Of a stretch of 64,000 nt of DNA, positions 22,601-33,399 are shown in pieces; position 1 is the first letter of the stretch; every line of letters begins with the position of its first letter. A model generated the notes under the pieces. That model saw only the letters and a list, made by a program, of their open reading frames with translations, was not told where the DNA came from and ran no database searches. This DNA is from Pestalotiopsis fici W106-1 (taxonomy: Eukaryota > Ascomycota > Sordariomycetes > Amphisphaeriales > Sporocadaceae), in NCBI RefSeq assembly GCF_000516985.1, contig NW_006917099.1:1132685-1196684 (forward strand). The letters are read 5' to 3'. The translations under genes were made by a program, and so were the position numbers.

Positions 22601-24975
22601 TCGGACGAGGAAGATCCTAGTAGCAAGACCAGACAGACCAAGGAGCACTCGGAACAAGGCAAAGTCAAGTGGGACGTCTATCTGGAGTATGCAAGGACAA
22701 GTAATATCGTTGCCGTTGTCATTTACTTGCTCACTCTGGTGGCCGCGCAGACTGCCCAGATTGGCGGTAGCGTGTGGTTGAAGAACTGGGCAGAAATGAA
22801 CAGTGACGCTGGCGGTAACCCTTACGTCGGAAAATACTTGGGCATCTACTTTGCATTTGGAGTCGGCTCATCGGGCCTTACTGTTATACAGACTCTGATT
22901 CTCTGGATCTTTTGCTCCATTGAAGCCTCTAGAAAGCTCCACGAAAGAATGGCGACGGCCATCTTTAGGTCGCCCATGTCCTTCTTTGACACGACACCAG
23001 CCGGCCGAATTCTCAACAGGTTCTCCAGCGACATTTACCGCCTAGACGAGGTTCTGGCCCGGACTTTCAACATGCTCTTTGTCAACTTGGCCCGATCTGG
23101 CTTCACCCTGGTGGTAGTCTCCGTCACCGTACCGGCCTTTATCGCATTGATTATTCCTTTGAGCGCCATGTACTACTGGATCCAGCGATACTACCTCAGA
23201 TCGTCACGCGAGCTCAAGCGACTAGATAGCGTCAGTCGAAGTCCCATTTATGCCCATTTCCAAGAATCACTTGGTGGCATCAGCACTATACGGGCATACC
23301 GACAGCAGAACAGATTTGAGCTTGAAAATGAATGGCGTGTAGATACAAATCTGCGGGCTTACTATCCATCCATCAGTGCCAACCGATGGTTGGCCATCCG
23401 CCTAGAGTTCATTGGAGCCGTCATCATCCTCGCCGCTGCAGGACTCTCCGTCATCTCGGTGGTTAACCATAGCGGTCTGGGTCCTGGTTGGGTCGGTCTA
23501 GCCATGTCGTATGTTCTGCAAATAACCACGTCACTCAACTGGATCGTACGTCAGACGGTTGAGGTGGAGACAAACATTGTATCGGTGGAACGCGTGCTCG
23601 AGTATGCCCGCCTCCCAAGTGAGGCTCCCGAGGTTATCCACCGCCACCGACCTCCTGTTGCATGGCCGGCAAACGGAGCTGTGCAATTCCAAAACTACAG
23701 CACCCGCTACCGAGCAGGCCTGGATCTAGTGCTGAAGAACATTAACCTGGACATCAAGTCCCACGAGAAAATCGGCGTTGTGGGCAGGACGGGTGCAGGC
23801 AAATCCTCGCTCACGCTTGCACTCTTTCGTATTATCGAGGCGGACACTGGTAACATTAGCATCGACGAATTGAACACATCTACAATTGGTCTACTAGATC
23901 TCCGAAGGCGACTCGCCATTATCCCACAGGATGCCGCTCTTTTCGAAGGGACGGTTCGGGACAATCTAGACCCTGGTCATGTACACGACGACACGGAGCT
24001 TTGGAGCGTTCTCGGTAAGTGTGTTACACAAAGCTGACAGACCCAATATGACACCGCAGGACGGGAAGAGCACATGCTCTCGCTTAGTCGCATTTTCGAG
24101 ACCACTTACCCTGTGCCAACTCTCTCAAGTTCGTCTGGCTAATGCATCTTTGTGGTACAGATCACGCACGTCTCAAGGAACATGTGGCTAGCATGGAGGG
24201 AGGGCTCGAGGCTAAAGTCCATGAAGGAGGTGAGTTCGGAACTTTTCACACCTTGCGCTTTGCATCGGCTGTTTATTTCTTGTCACATCACCATCTTTGT
24301 CGCATTCTCGGGTATCTGCATAAACGCTTGTGGTGACATGCTGTCTCTTTCCCTGGAATGACGTCGGCACATATTGTCCGGGCGCATCATTATGTGCAGG
24401 CTCTGGCGATAGGCTCTGGCGATAGCATCAGCCCACTGGCTTGCTCTTCAGAAGGTCCCTGCATAAATCATGGACATGTGGCATTTCTTTCCAGAGAGGC
24501 GATGTTGCATCAGTCACCCTATATCTTGACTTTTACTACCCCCTCAATCACACTACCTTGGGTTTAGACGCACGTTGCCGGACCCAATCAATCCCACTGC
24601 AGATACTTTTAGATCGAGCCGAGGCAAAGTACTAACGCGACAATTATAGGCTCGAATCTTTCGCAAGGACAACGACAACTTATCTCCTTGGCACGCGCCA
24701 TGCTCACGCCCTCCAATATTCTTGTCCTGGACGAGGCAACTGCTGCTGTGGATGTGGAAACCGATGCTGCGCTACAAGCAACACTGCGCAGCCCCCTGTT
24801 TGCCCACAGAACCATCATCACCGTCGCTCACCGCATCAACACCATCCTGGATTCGGACCGCGTTGTCGTGCTTGACAAGGGTGAGGTGGTAGAGTTTGAT
24901 TCGCCTCAAGAACTGATCAAGAAGAGGGGCATCTTCTACGGACTGGTCAAGCAAGCAGGTCTCGACACGTCTTAG
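19619..24975 (+). CDS. ABCC/MRP-type full transporter (YCF1/BPT1-like)
   Basis: ATP-driven exporter of organic anions, glutathione conjugates or metals; by similarity to YCF1/BPT1 it probably sits in the vacuolar membrane. Exons: 19619-19939, 20026-20835, 20891-24014, 24161-24229 and 24650-24975, giving 1549 residues. The layout is ABCC-like: an N-terminal TMD0 of several hydrophobic helices, then TMD1-NBD1-TMD2-NBD2. NBD1 has Walker [10 protein letters not shown] (about residue 674), signature LSGGQ (about 765) and Walker B IYLLDD, with Asp in place of the catalytic Glu as is usual in this subfamily. NBD2 has Walker [10 protein letters not shown] (about 1343), signature LSQGQ (about 1446) and Walker B ILVLDE. 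A Ser/Glu-rich linker after NBD1 ([10 protein letters not shown]) looks like a phosphorylation target. Intron 4 is 420 nt, far longer than the rest. It is co-oriented with the P450 upstream. Confidence 0.94.
24230..24649 (+). other. Unusually long intron in the ABC transporter gene
   Basis: The 420-nt intron has a GTGAGT donor, an ACTAAC branch-like site near 24631 and a TTATAG acceptor. It lies between HEG and GSNLSQGQ, directly before the NBD2 signature motif. If retained, the frame stops after about 35 codons. It contains a 13-bp tandem duplication (GGCTCTGGCGATA at 24399-24411 and 24412-24424). Confidence 0.8.
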
Positions 24976-27900
24976 GCTCGCCATGGTTAGAAGAGCTTGA
25001 GTATCAAGTACATCCGTCCTCTTTCAATACAAGCAGCGGCTTGCACTCAAAGCATTTTTGGTAGCAGCCACGACAGATTCGACATTCCAGTGTCAAGGGG
25101 ACAGAAGATTGCGCAGCTGCGTGTCGCTTCAAAGTCGTTCCAGAGATGATTCGAAATATTGTACAAAGTCCAGGCATGGGACAATGATTTTATGTATATA
25201 TGATAGCATAAGCATTGGTGGCTAAAAACATTGAAAATTCAGTATTATAATCAACAAGGCTCATTGGCAACAAATATGATCCGTCAAATAAACACTGTGG
25301 AATCCGGCGTTTTCCATTAAGGTTTCCTGCACAAGCACTTTTTAGGCAAATTCACGATAATATGGGATATTTTCAGCTGACTCGGCCGTAGCGCCACGGA
25401 ACAGAACAACTCTAAATACGAATGAATTTCACGGATAAAAGTAAACATGTCATATTCACGAATGAACAAGTCCTGTCGTGCCAATGTCCAAGAGCCAAAT
25501 CAGACGGAGAAAATGCAGACTAATGCCTCGTGTCCAAATCTGGGTAGGGACAGAGTGGTGGGTATGAGTAGAAGAGCGCAAGGTCATGATCGGACAAGGT
25601 GCGGATGAGGCTCAAGATGGAAGAGAATGAACCGTCTTGCCGCCCCCTCCCGATGGGCAGTCCCGACATGGTGGATCGCAGATCATGTACTGTAGCATAA
25701 CCGAGAACGAGATGCTCGAAAAATTATCCCTTTGTTGCACAGCATTGGGTTGGTTGCAAAGCTAGTCAGCATTACTTTTGCCTTTTTGTGTTGCCTTTTA
25801 AAAGAAAATATGCTAGCAGTAGTATTGTTCAGAGAACTGGCCGGTACTGATATGCGCTCGGCATCAGACCTATCAAGCAACATGCTCGAACTGGTGAATA
25901 TGTCCAAAGCTGAACCAACAATGGTTCCCATGATCAAACATTATGTATTCAACCTAGATGTCGAGAGACGAAGAGGGAGAAAACATGATTGGTTAGGACG
26001 CGTCTCCGGTTAGGCATTTACCGACGGTGATGACAGCCGAGGAACTATGAAATGGGAGTGAGAGGCAAGTAGGGTGTCATTGATGGGGAGTATTACGCGC
26101 ATGTGGAAAAGGATTACACCGAAGGAGCAATGTCTGCCGTGGCATCATCGGCCCGAGCTGGAGTTGGTATAATCATTAGCCTTTGACATGAATGAAATGG
26201 CAATTAGAAAAAAGCAGGACTACGACGTTGACGGTGAGGCGAGGAGGCTATGATGCGCATAATTAGTAAATGTATTTTTGCTACTGAGAGTCGTGATTCT
26301 AGTACTGGACTAGGACGTGATTGTAGTGTTCTGTTCTCTATGTAGACGATACGACTTGCGCGTTTTACAAAATACAAGCTTGGTATTCCTTTAAAATCTT
26401 TGACTCTGTGGCACATGATGCAAGCAACGAGTTACACCAAAGGGCAAGAAGACAAGCAGAGCCAGACCTTTAGAGGCCTATCAGCAAGTGTATCACGTCC
26501 ATGGGCTCCAACTCTGCTCGAGGCACGAGCAATAATTGGTCAATCTCTGGGGTTGAGGCTTCATGCCAATAATACCCTGAACAACAGGAAACCCCCTTCA
26601 ACATTATCGATACAACCCTTGAGCAATCGCGCGCACATTACTGATCTTGAAGCAACCATCTTGCGCGGTTTGTCGTACGCCTAGGGATATGTAGTATTTC
26701 TATACCATCACCTTGATGTTTTAAATGGTAAAGTGCTCATGTAACCAAGATGTGATATTGGCGCTAAGACTGAACATGGCCAATCGGTCTCGCATTTCGA
26801 AATCGGCCACACACCTGAAGGAATGCGCCCTAGACAGAATATCCTCCGAGAGTGTCACAACGCCGGATGCCAAGTTCTCGTCACCTTGGTTGTCATACTC
26901 CTGTGAGATGGGCTCAAAGCACAACATTTGGCTACTGGACGACGTGCGGACGACGTGGTTCCGCTTTGGTCAACGGTGTGGCAGCTTTCTTTGTGCAAGG
27001 TGTGACGATGAAAGGCTTACCTAACGCGGCTGGATCTTGGTGTCGCTTTCACCATTAGAAGAGAAAGCCTCTATGCTTTGCCAACTCTTGCTTTGGAGCG
27101 CAAATGCAGACAATAGTTCGCGAGGGTGGTATGCCACGCTATAGACAAGGGTGGGATTGGGGTGGGCAGTAAGGTGTGTCTTGCGTCGTTTGAATGGTTC
27201 TAATAATGCCAAACCCCGATCGTGGTGCCCCCCTTTGCCTGCCGGGTAGTAATCGACCAACGTTACGCCATGTGAAAGCCGCCCGCAGGTTTTGTGTGAG
27301 CCACTCGTGTGAATTGGAGAACCGCGCTTTGGAGAATGGCCTATATTGTGCGATGCTGGAGCGAATCAGCGTCCAGGTTCGTATTGGGTGGAGGGGAATG
27401 AGACGGGATCAATCATGACCGCACAACCGAGCTGAGCTTTGGGAAATCCCAGAAGCGAAAATATTGAGCCTCCGCCGTGAGCATCATTTCAAAGACCTGT
27501 TCTGGCCTCTTTTTCGGTGATCTCATGACTATATCAATGTGCTGTACCGACAGCACAAGATTGCGTCTCTCGTAAGACGGATAAAATTGCTTGCAGCTTG
27601 CCAGAACAGCAAGACTCGGACGACCGTGATGGCGGCATGAATTGATAGGGCTCGTTTACACACCTGTGTTTGCGGGCGAGCCAGGCTAGCTAACCTAGCT
27701 ACATTGTCGATCGCTGGGCCACGATTAAACATGGATTATGCATAGAAGATCGAGAAGGGACTAGATTGTCAGCGCCATTCAACCCATGGCAGAGCGTCTG
27801 CATAAGTAGTGTAACCACCATGGCTAAAGGGGGGTTGTGAGGGGGCCAAACAAGAGACATACCGTCGGGCAGAGGCGCAACACACACACACACACACATC

Positions 27901-30900
27901 CTGTAAATGAGCAAACAAAGTTTCAACTTCAGGTACTCGGACCACAGGCCGTAACTTGCCGCTTCTATTTCAAGGCCTCGCTTGGTGATGTTGGTTAGTA
28001 ATCATACTTACGGCTGAATTCCTTTTACGCACGAGTGGAAAACCAACATTCTCGGTGCGGACTCCAGCGCATTTTGAACGGATTGAGCTCGGCGCATCCG
28101 GATGTGTTACCAAAGTGATGCCCTCTGATCACTAGGCGTGACATGGTACCGACGTAAGCGTTTCACCAAAACACATGGTATCTAGCTTGACCGTACTGAC
28201 TCCGTGACAGGCTCGCCATGGATCCGTGAGTATCGTGCCAACTCAGATGACGCTGGTAAAATGCTTCGGGGCTCTGCGTCCGCAAAGACAGCGTGGCGTT
28301 TGTGTTGCAGATAATGGAAATTTCGCATGGAAAGCGATTCGAGCATGCACAAGCAAATCATGAATCTCTCTGAGCCAATTCCTGCACTTGATTCGATAAA
28401 AGTTGGGCGGGCGGAAAAATCTTGGTGACACAAAGCTTCGCCGGCATTGTGCTGTGCGACTGTGATTTTTCCAATTCGAGATATCTCTTCCGTCGTCCGA
28501 GCTCAACATATTGGTAATTCAACATGTCGTTATTGGCTGACTGTGGTGCAAAGCACCATCTAAATGTAGTTTGATGGCATACTGGCCACAATCGCGCTGC
28601 GGTTATGGCCACCCGGGAAAGATATACAGCATGTATAGCCGAGCCAGACCTGGAGCCCAGCAGCAGCTCTGCATATGCCGACCTGCCCACCGACTTGATA
28701 ATTTTCCAGAACCTGTACAGAGTGGACTCGCAGGTTTGTGGACGCAGACTGCCAGTTGCGATTGATGGTAGGCTAGCAAGCAACTGCAACTTTGGACCGA
28801 CTGTCGCAGTGCAAGGATTGCCCGGAGAAATCAGTAACTGTTTCATTTCAAGTGATGATGTGACGCTGTGCGGGGTGATCGCTCTGTCATACCTGTCAAA
28901 ATTTAGGGCTTATCGAATCCGATCTCATCGCATTCAATGGCTTGAACAGAGATTCGGTTTTCCTCTTTCTTATTAGTGACGTGTGCCTGACCGGCAAATA
29001 TAAATAGCCTAGTCTGTCATTCCTTTGACGCCAACTTTGATATCACGAGGGGCTTACTCAGAGGCCAGTAGCGAGTCGAGGAGCAACCATTACCATGCGT
29101 CTCTCTTGATAGAATGTAGAAGATGGGTTCAGCCCAGTTTAGATCAACGAGGCCCTCGAGGGGCATAAGAATAAGGCCCCTGACCATTGAAGATTCGGAA
29201 ATCAGTGTGCTCATTTGAATCATTCTGGCCATGAACATTTTGGAATGAAGTTATTCAAGGAATGGAATCAAAATTATGAGGAGGAGTAAATGTAACGGTA
29301 AAAAGAGGAAGGCGTATTGCTGGTAGATATATCACGTGTAGGATGCTGACAGGGCTGTACTTTCCATTTCTTTCATAATGGTTTAGGGAGTCTAGGTACC
29401 TTTGGAATAGAGAAAATGATTTTGGTCAAATTAAGGCATTGATCAATCTCTCACGAATGTGAAAATGCGCCTAATCTATTCGAAGCAGAGAGCCATGGTC
29501 TTTGGACTGGCTTTTCAAAGGCTCACCTAGATTGTATGTTAGGCATGAATTTGGCTGGAGAGACATTCTATGCTCAACAACTTGGGTAATGTTGCATAGG
29601 CTTTCTCCATGGTGACCTACTTTATTTGGGCGTGATTTCAGCAGTGAAGACGCACCTGACTGAAATGCATACAATGAGAGTTTATCATGGGTTTCCAAAT
29701 CAATGCTGGCGTGTCGAAATCTCAAATCAACAAGTGGCCAACGGCCAAGACTTGTCCATCATTTACAGCCTGATATTTTATTGAAAGAGGAAGCTGTGCT
29801 TCTGAACGATCACGGCCCAGTGTGATTACAAGACTTGCATTAGATTGGAGCCCATCATGGTGTGAATCAAGCCCAACCTTGAGCGTTCAAGTAGGCGTCG
29901 GACAATTGTAATCTCACGACAACACTTCTATTCCTTGCTCGCCCGCTCTGGTCCATGACGACGTTGACCGTTAGGTACCCTTCAACGGGTACGAGACAAG
30001 ATGAGGACTTTTTTCAGCACAGTTGGGGGTGGATCGAAATGGAAGGACGCATATGTCCGGAAATTGAACTACCCGCTGAGATTGAATTCCACTCGACAAG
30101 GTCAGGGCGCTGCCTCGAATCTGCTTGGTGTTCTAAATACAGATATATATCCACAGAAGAAAAGCATGCCCAATTGGTGTTTGAACTTAGGTCGCAAGCA
30201 TTCCCACTTCAGAAAGTCGAGCAACCATGCAAATGCAAGTAAAGATGGCCAGTACGTGTGGAATAGCAACAATCTTGTCTCTGCAGCCTTGATATTTCAC
30301 TAATTCCAGATAGGCTTGCGTGTATGCTTGACATGCCTGGGTATCAAGTATTTACGATCCATGTCCACTCAAAGTTTTGCCTTCAAACTATTACTTGTGC
30401 TCTGTCCGATCCTCTATCAAACGAAACAAGGAGGCAAATGGGTGCCGGCAGCACCTTGTCAATGGGTACTTACATTGTAGTTGGGGGCAAACGCAGCCTC
30501 ATAATACCCGTCAAGCAGATCTCGGCGAGATCTAGTTTTGGGGGCGTTTGACAGCCATTTGCTGCTGCATGCCTGCCTGCCTGCCCCCGAGCAAGAGAGT
30601 TGGTGCCTCGCGGCTTTCGGGCAAGTAACCCCACCAAGAAGGGGGATTGAATTGATCACAAAAAACATGACATCGATCCATTTTTTCCATCTCATCGCCT
30701 GCAGGTATATGTCGATCGGTCATATTTATACCTACCCACCCAAGATTGAGGGGGATCTGATTGCTGGCAACCTGGCGTAGTATTCTTCCTGTCTTGTGCA
30801 TGATTATCCGCCTGGTCATGTATGTACCTTCTCTTTGATTTGGGGGTTCCGCTACCGGCCATACCCTCCAGTCTTGTTCGGCCATGTAGCGCAAAAAGTG

Positions 30901-33310
30901 CCATGGACAAGGATTGTAGGAGATTGTAGGAGAGGGAAATCAAAGCACCATCACGTCCTCTTCTTGTGACGTCGGTCTCCGATGGAGGCTGCAAGCTTTT
31001 TGCAATATTCCGGGAAGCGATAGATATAATGCAAAGCAAGATCAGAGTATAACATATTAAACCGTTACCTCGACAATCCTTCTTGGAGCCACTTGACCAC
31101 GGAAGATATTCTGGAATGTCACTCTCGGCCGATGCTCAGACGTTGTTGCGGATAGCGGTGTGCCTTTTGACCGCATACATGATAATACCCACCGACAAGA
31201 TGACAAAGCTACGTAGCAAATGGGAATCTGGACCCGAGAGATGGTAACTCGTAGGCAAGATTTGTACGTGGACGACAGATGGGTGGGCAAGTAGGTAGGC
31301 AAAAGAATGACGCCTAGAAAGTATTCCATGTCCCGGCCGAGAGTGAACATGGGTTGGAAAATGGGGGTCCTCTTGATTGTATTGCACGTTACGCCACTGA
31401 GCGGGAAAACACACACAAGGGGGCATGTGACAAAGGCCAAGGAGAGATTCACCTAAAGCAAAAAAAACCCCCCATTTCCCCAGAGTCGCTCCAGATCTAG
31501 ATCGTGGATCGTCCGTGTGGGCGACGGGCTCCATCAAAAGAGCACAGGGCTTCCCTTGCCTTGGCGGGTTCCTGGTTGTTCTGGGGTCTATGTCACGAGA
31601 GGGAAAGCGAGGAGTGGAAGGCAATGACAAATTAACTAGGTCAGGTCAGGTCCGTTTGTGCAGATCATCCATCCCACCAGTCTGGTCGGGCTGGAAAAGT
31701 TGATCCTCTTGATGGCATGATTGGGTGGTTGCGGGCAGGCGGTTTGAAGGGGGACGTGGACAAAACGTGAGCGTCTGTTTGGATGTGAGCAACTGTCCTG
31801 CAAAGTACTCTGTAGTATGAAGTAGTAGAGAGGAAATCCATCCGAGAATTAGCAGCATCTTCCCTGTTGCCGGGGGGTTAGGCGGCGATGGCGCAGCGCT
31901 AGGCCAGCAGATCTGGTCAGAGTGAGGGGCAGTGTTCGAGAAGGATAGCGAAAGGATAGGCCAACAAGAGACTTGAGCAAACACCGGGGGAGGGCAGGCA
32001 GGTATCAGTTCGAGCAGCAGCAAGAGAAGAAAAAGAAAAGAAAAGAAAAAGCATCGAGTGGACCAGGCACACGAAACGTGTGCAGATAGATGAACGGCGA
32101 CCTCGCGAACCATAACACGGTCTCATGTCGACGTCCTTCCTTCCACAAGTGCATCTAGCGTGGGAAACGGCTATAAGATAGTTTACCGGTCGGGGCATTT
32201 TGAGTGGATCATGGCAACTTGGGCAGAGCGGGAGGAAAGCTAAAAGATGGAGAATGAGCGACTATAACGTTTCACATAATTTTTCCGTGCGAGTGCCGTC
32301 CGTATATACAACTTATTAGGTTGGCATTGTAGGTTTAGTTTTGTAAGCGGCAATCTGGCTTGATATTCCATTTTCATTGCGTGTGGCCTCCTACCACAGC
32401 ACAGAACATGGTCTTTTTCGACGAGCGACTGCCCCCGTTGGCCCTGTAGTTGGATTTCCCGCATTTAGTGGCATGATTGTTTTATTTGATCATTGGTTTT
32501 ATTTATTCCATCTCATTCTCTTGTCCAGACATACCGATACGGGCTGCATACCTCCAAAAGCGTCCTGTGATGGCTTGCGCTAACGCCATGTAGGTCATAC
32601 GTACTTACGGGCAATGGAAACGAATCATTGCATCGACAAAGGACCCTCTGCCCGTCTGTCTGTTTGTCCACTGAGCAATTTGTATGGATGGACGCTTCTC
32701 ATTGCCATCCCTCCCTAGATATTCTATCCTATCAATGTCTCTTTCCTTGCCCCCCCTCCCCTCCTGGAATGTCGACCGCTGGAGGTGCGTCCGCCGGTAC
32801 CCGGGAAGCTGGGCCCGCAACCCACCACCTAGCTCTGTCGACTGTCCACCCATTTCAGTGCAGTGCCTGTAGCTAGCTGGTCGTGTGGACTTGTAGAATC
32901 TGTGCATCCATGTACATGGTATTGTTTGGTCATTGACATGCACACAGCAGTACTTGCGCGTACCATCTATAAACCCTGCTTGGACAGGGCCCTGAGGAGT
33001 GTTTTCCGCCCAATTGATCATACGCTTCACTCCACACCTATTGCATCTTTTTTATTCATTTAGTTTTGCTTTTTTAATTCCTCTGCTGGCCAATCTCTTT
33101 GCAATCTTTCTACCCACTGAAGCCACTCACTCGCCCGCGCTCTCACTGGAGAGGCCGATTCTTGGGCCAGCAATTGCAAGTGTGTACATGTATGCAAGTG
33201 CCTTTCTCGATGCAGGCAGGTAGGTCCCTACGTGGCCTGGATTATACCGAAAATCAATGAGCACGAGGCAAGTAGAAATAGGATGTGCCCACTCATGTCG
33301 ACAACATGCA
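24976..33310. other. Gene desert, left part
   Basis: More than 8 kb with no recognisable gene. Frames of up to about 160 codons occur on both strands, often overlapping head to tail on opposite strands (for example 28358-28976), with no domain, signal or splice structure I recognise. A minus-strand frame at 26721-26927 (68 codons, ATG start) has protein-like composition but no match I know. A (CA)9 microsatellite lies at 27881-27898. The region may carry non-coding transcripts, lineage-specific genes or decayed elements. Confidence 0.5.
27881..27898. repeat. (CA)9 microsatellite
   Basis: Nine uninterrupted CA dinucleotides in the desert downstream of the ABC transporter. Confidence 0.95.
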
Positions 33311-33385
33311 TACCTAGGTACAGGACCTGCCTACCATTCTACCTACGTACCTAGAGACGTACATAAGGTAGGTAACCTACCTATG
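33311..33385. repeat. ACCTAGGTA-type repeat cluster
   Basis: Dense, partly palindromic repeats of TACCTA, TAGGTA and ACGTAC, such as TACCTAGGTA at 33311-33320 and AGGTAGGTAACCTACCTATG at 33366-33385. Similar short clusters recur near 34246-34280, 52512-52572, 54046-54056, 56138-56148 and 59615-59624. Confidence 0.8.
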
Positions 33386-33399
33386 TCATGTAATGTATC

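Noticed and set aside
27881..27898. (CA)n run as a telomere- or recombination-related element
   Set aside because: It is only nine units with no associated structure; an ordinary microsatellite.
28358..28976. Overlapping opposite frames of 162 and 123 codons in the desert
   Set aside because: Neither has a recognisable domain or splice structure; two long opposite frames in mixed-composition DNA can arise by chance, so neither is listed as a gene.
31136..32113. Two adjacent minus-strand frames of 164 and 155 codons
   Set aside because: The text is low-complexity, Pro/Ser/Leu-rich sequence from purine/pyrimidine-skewed DNA, with no recognisable domain.
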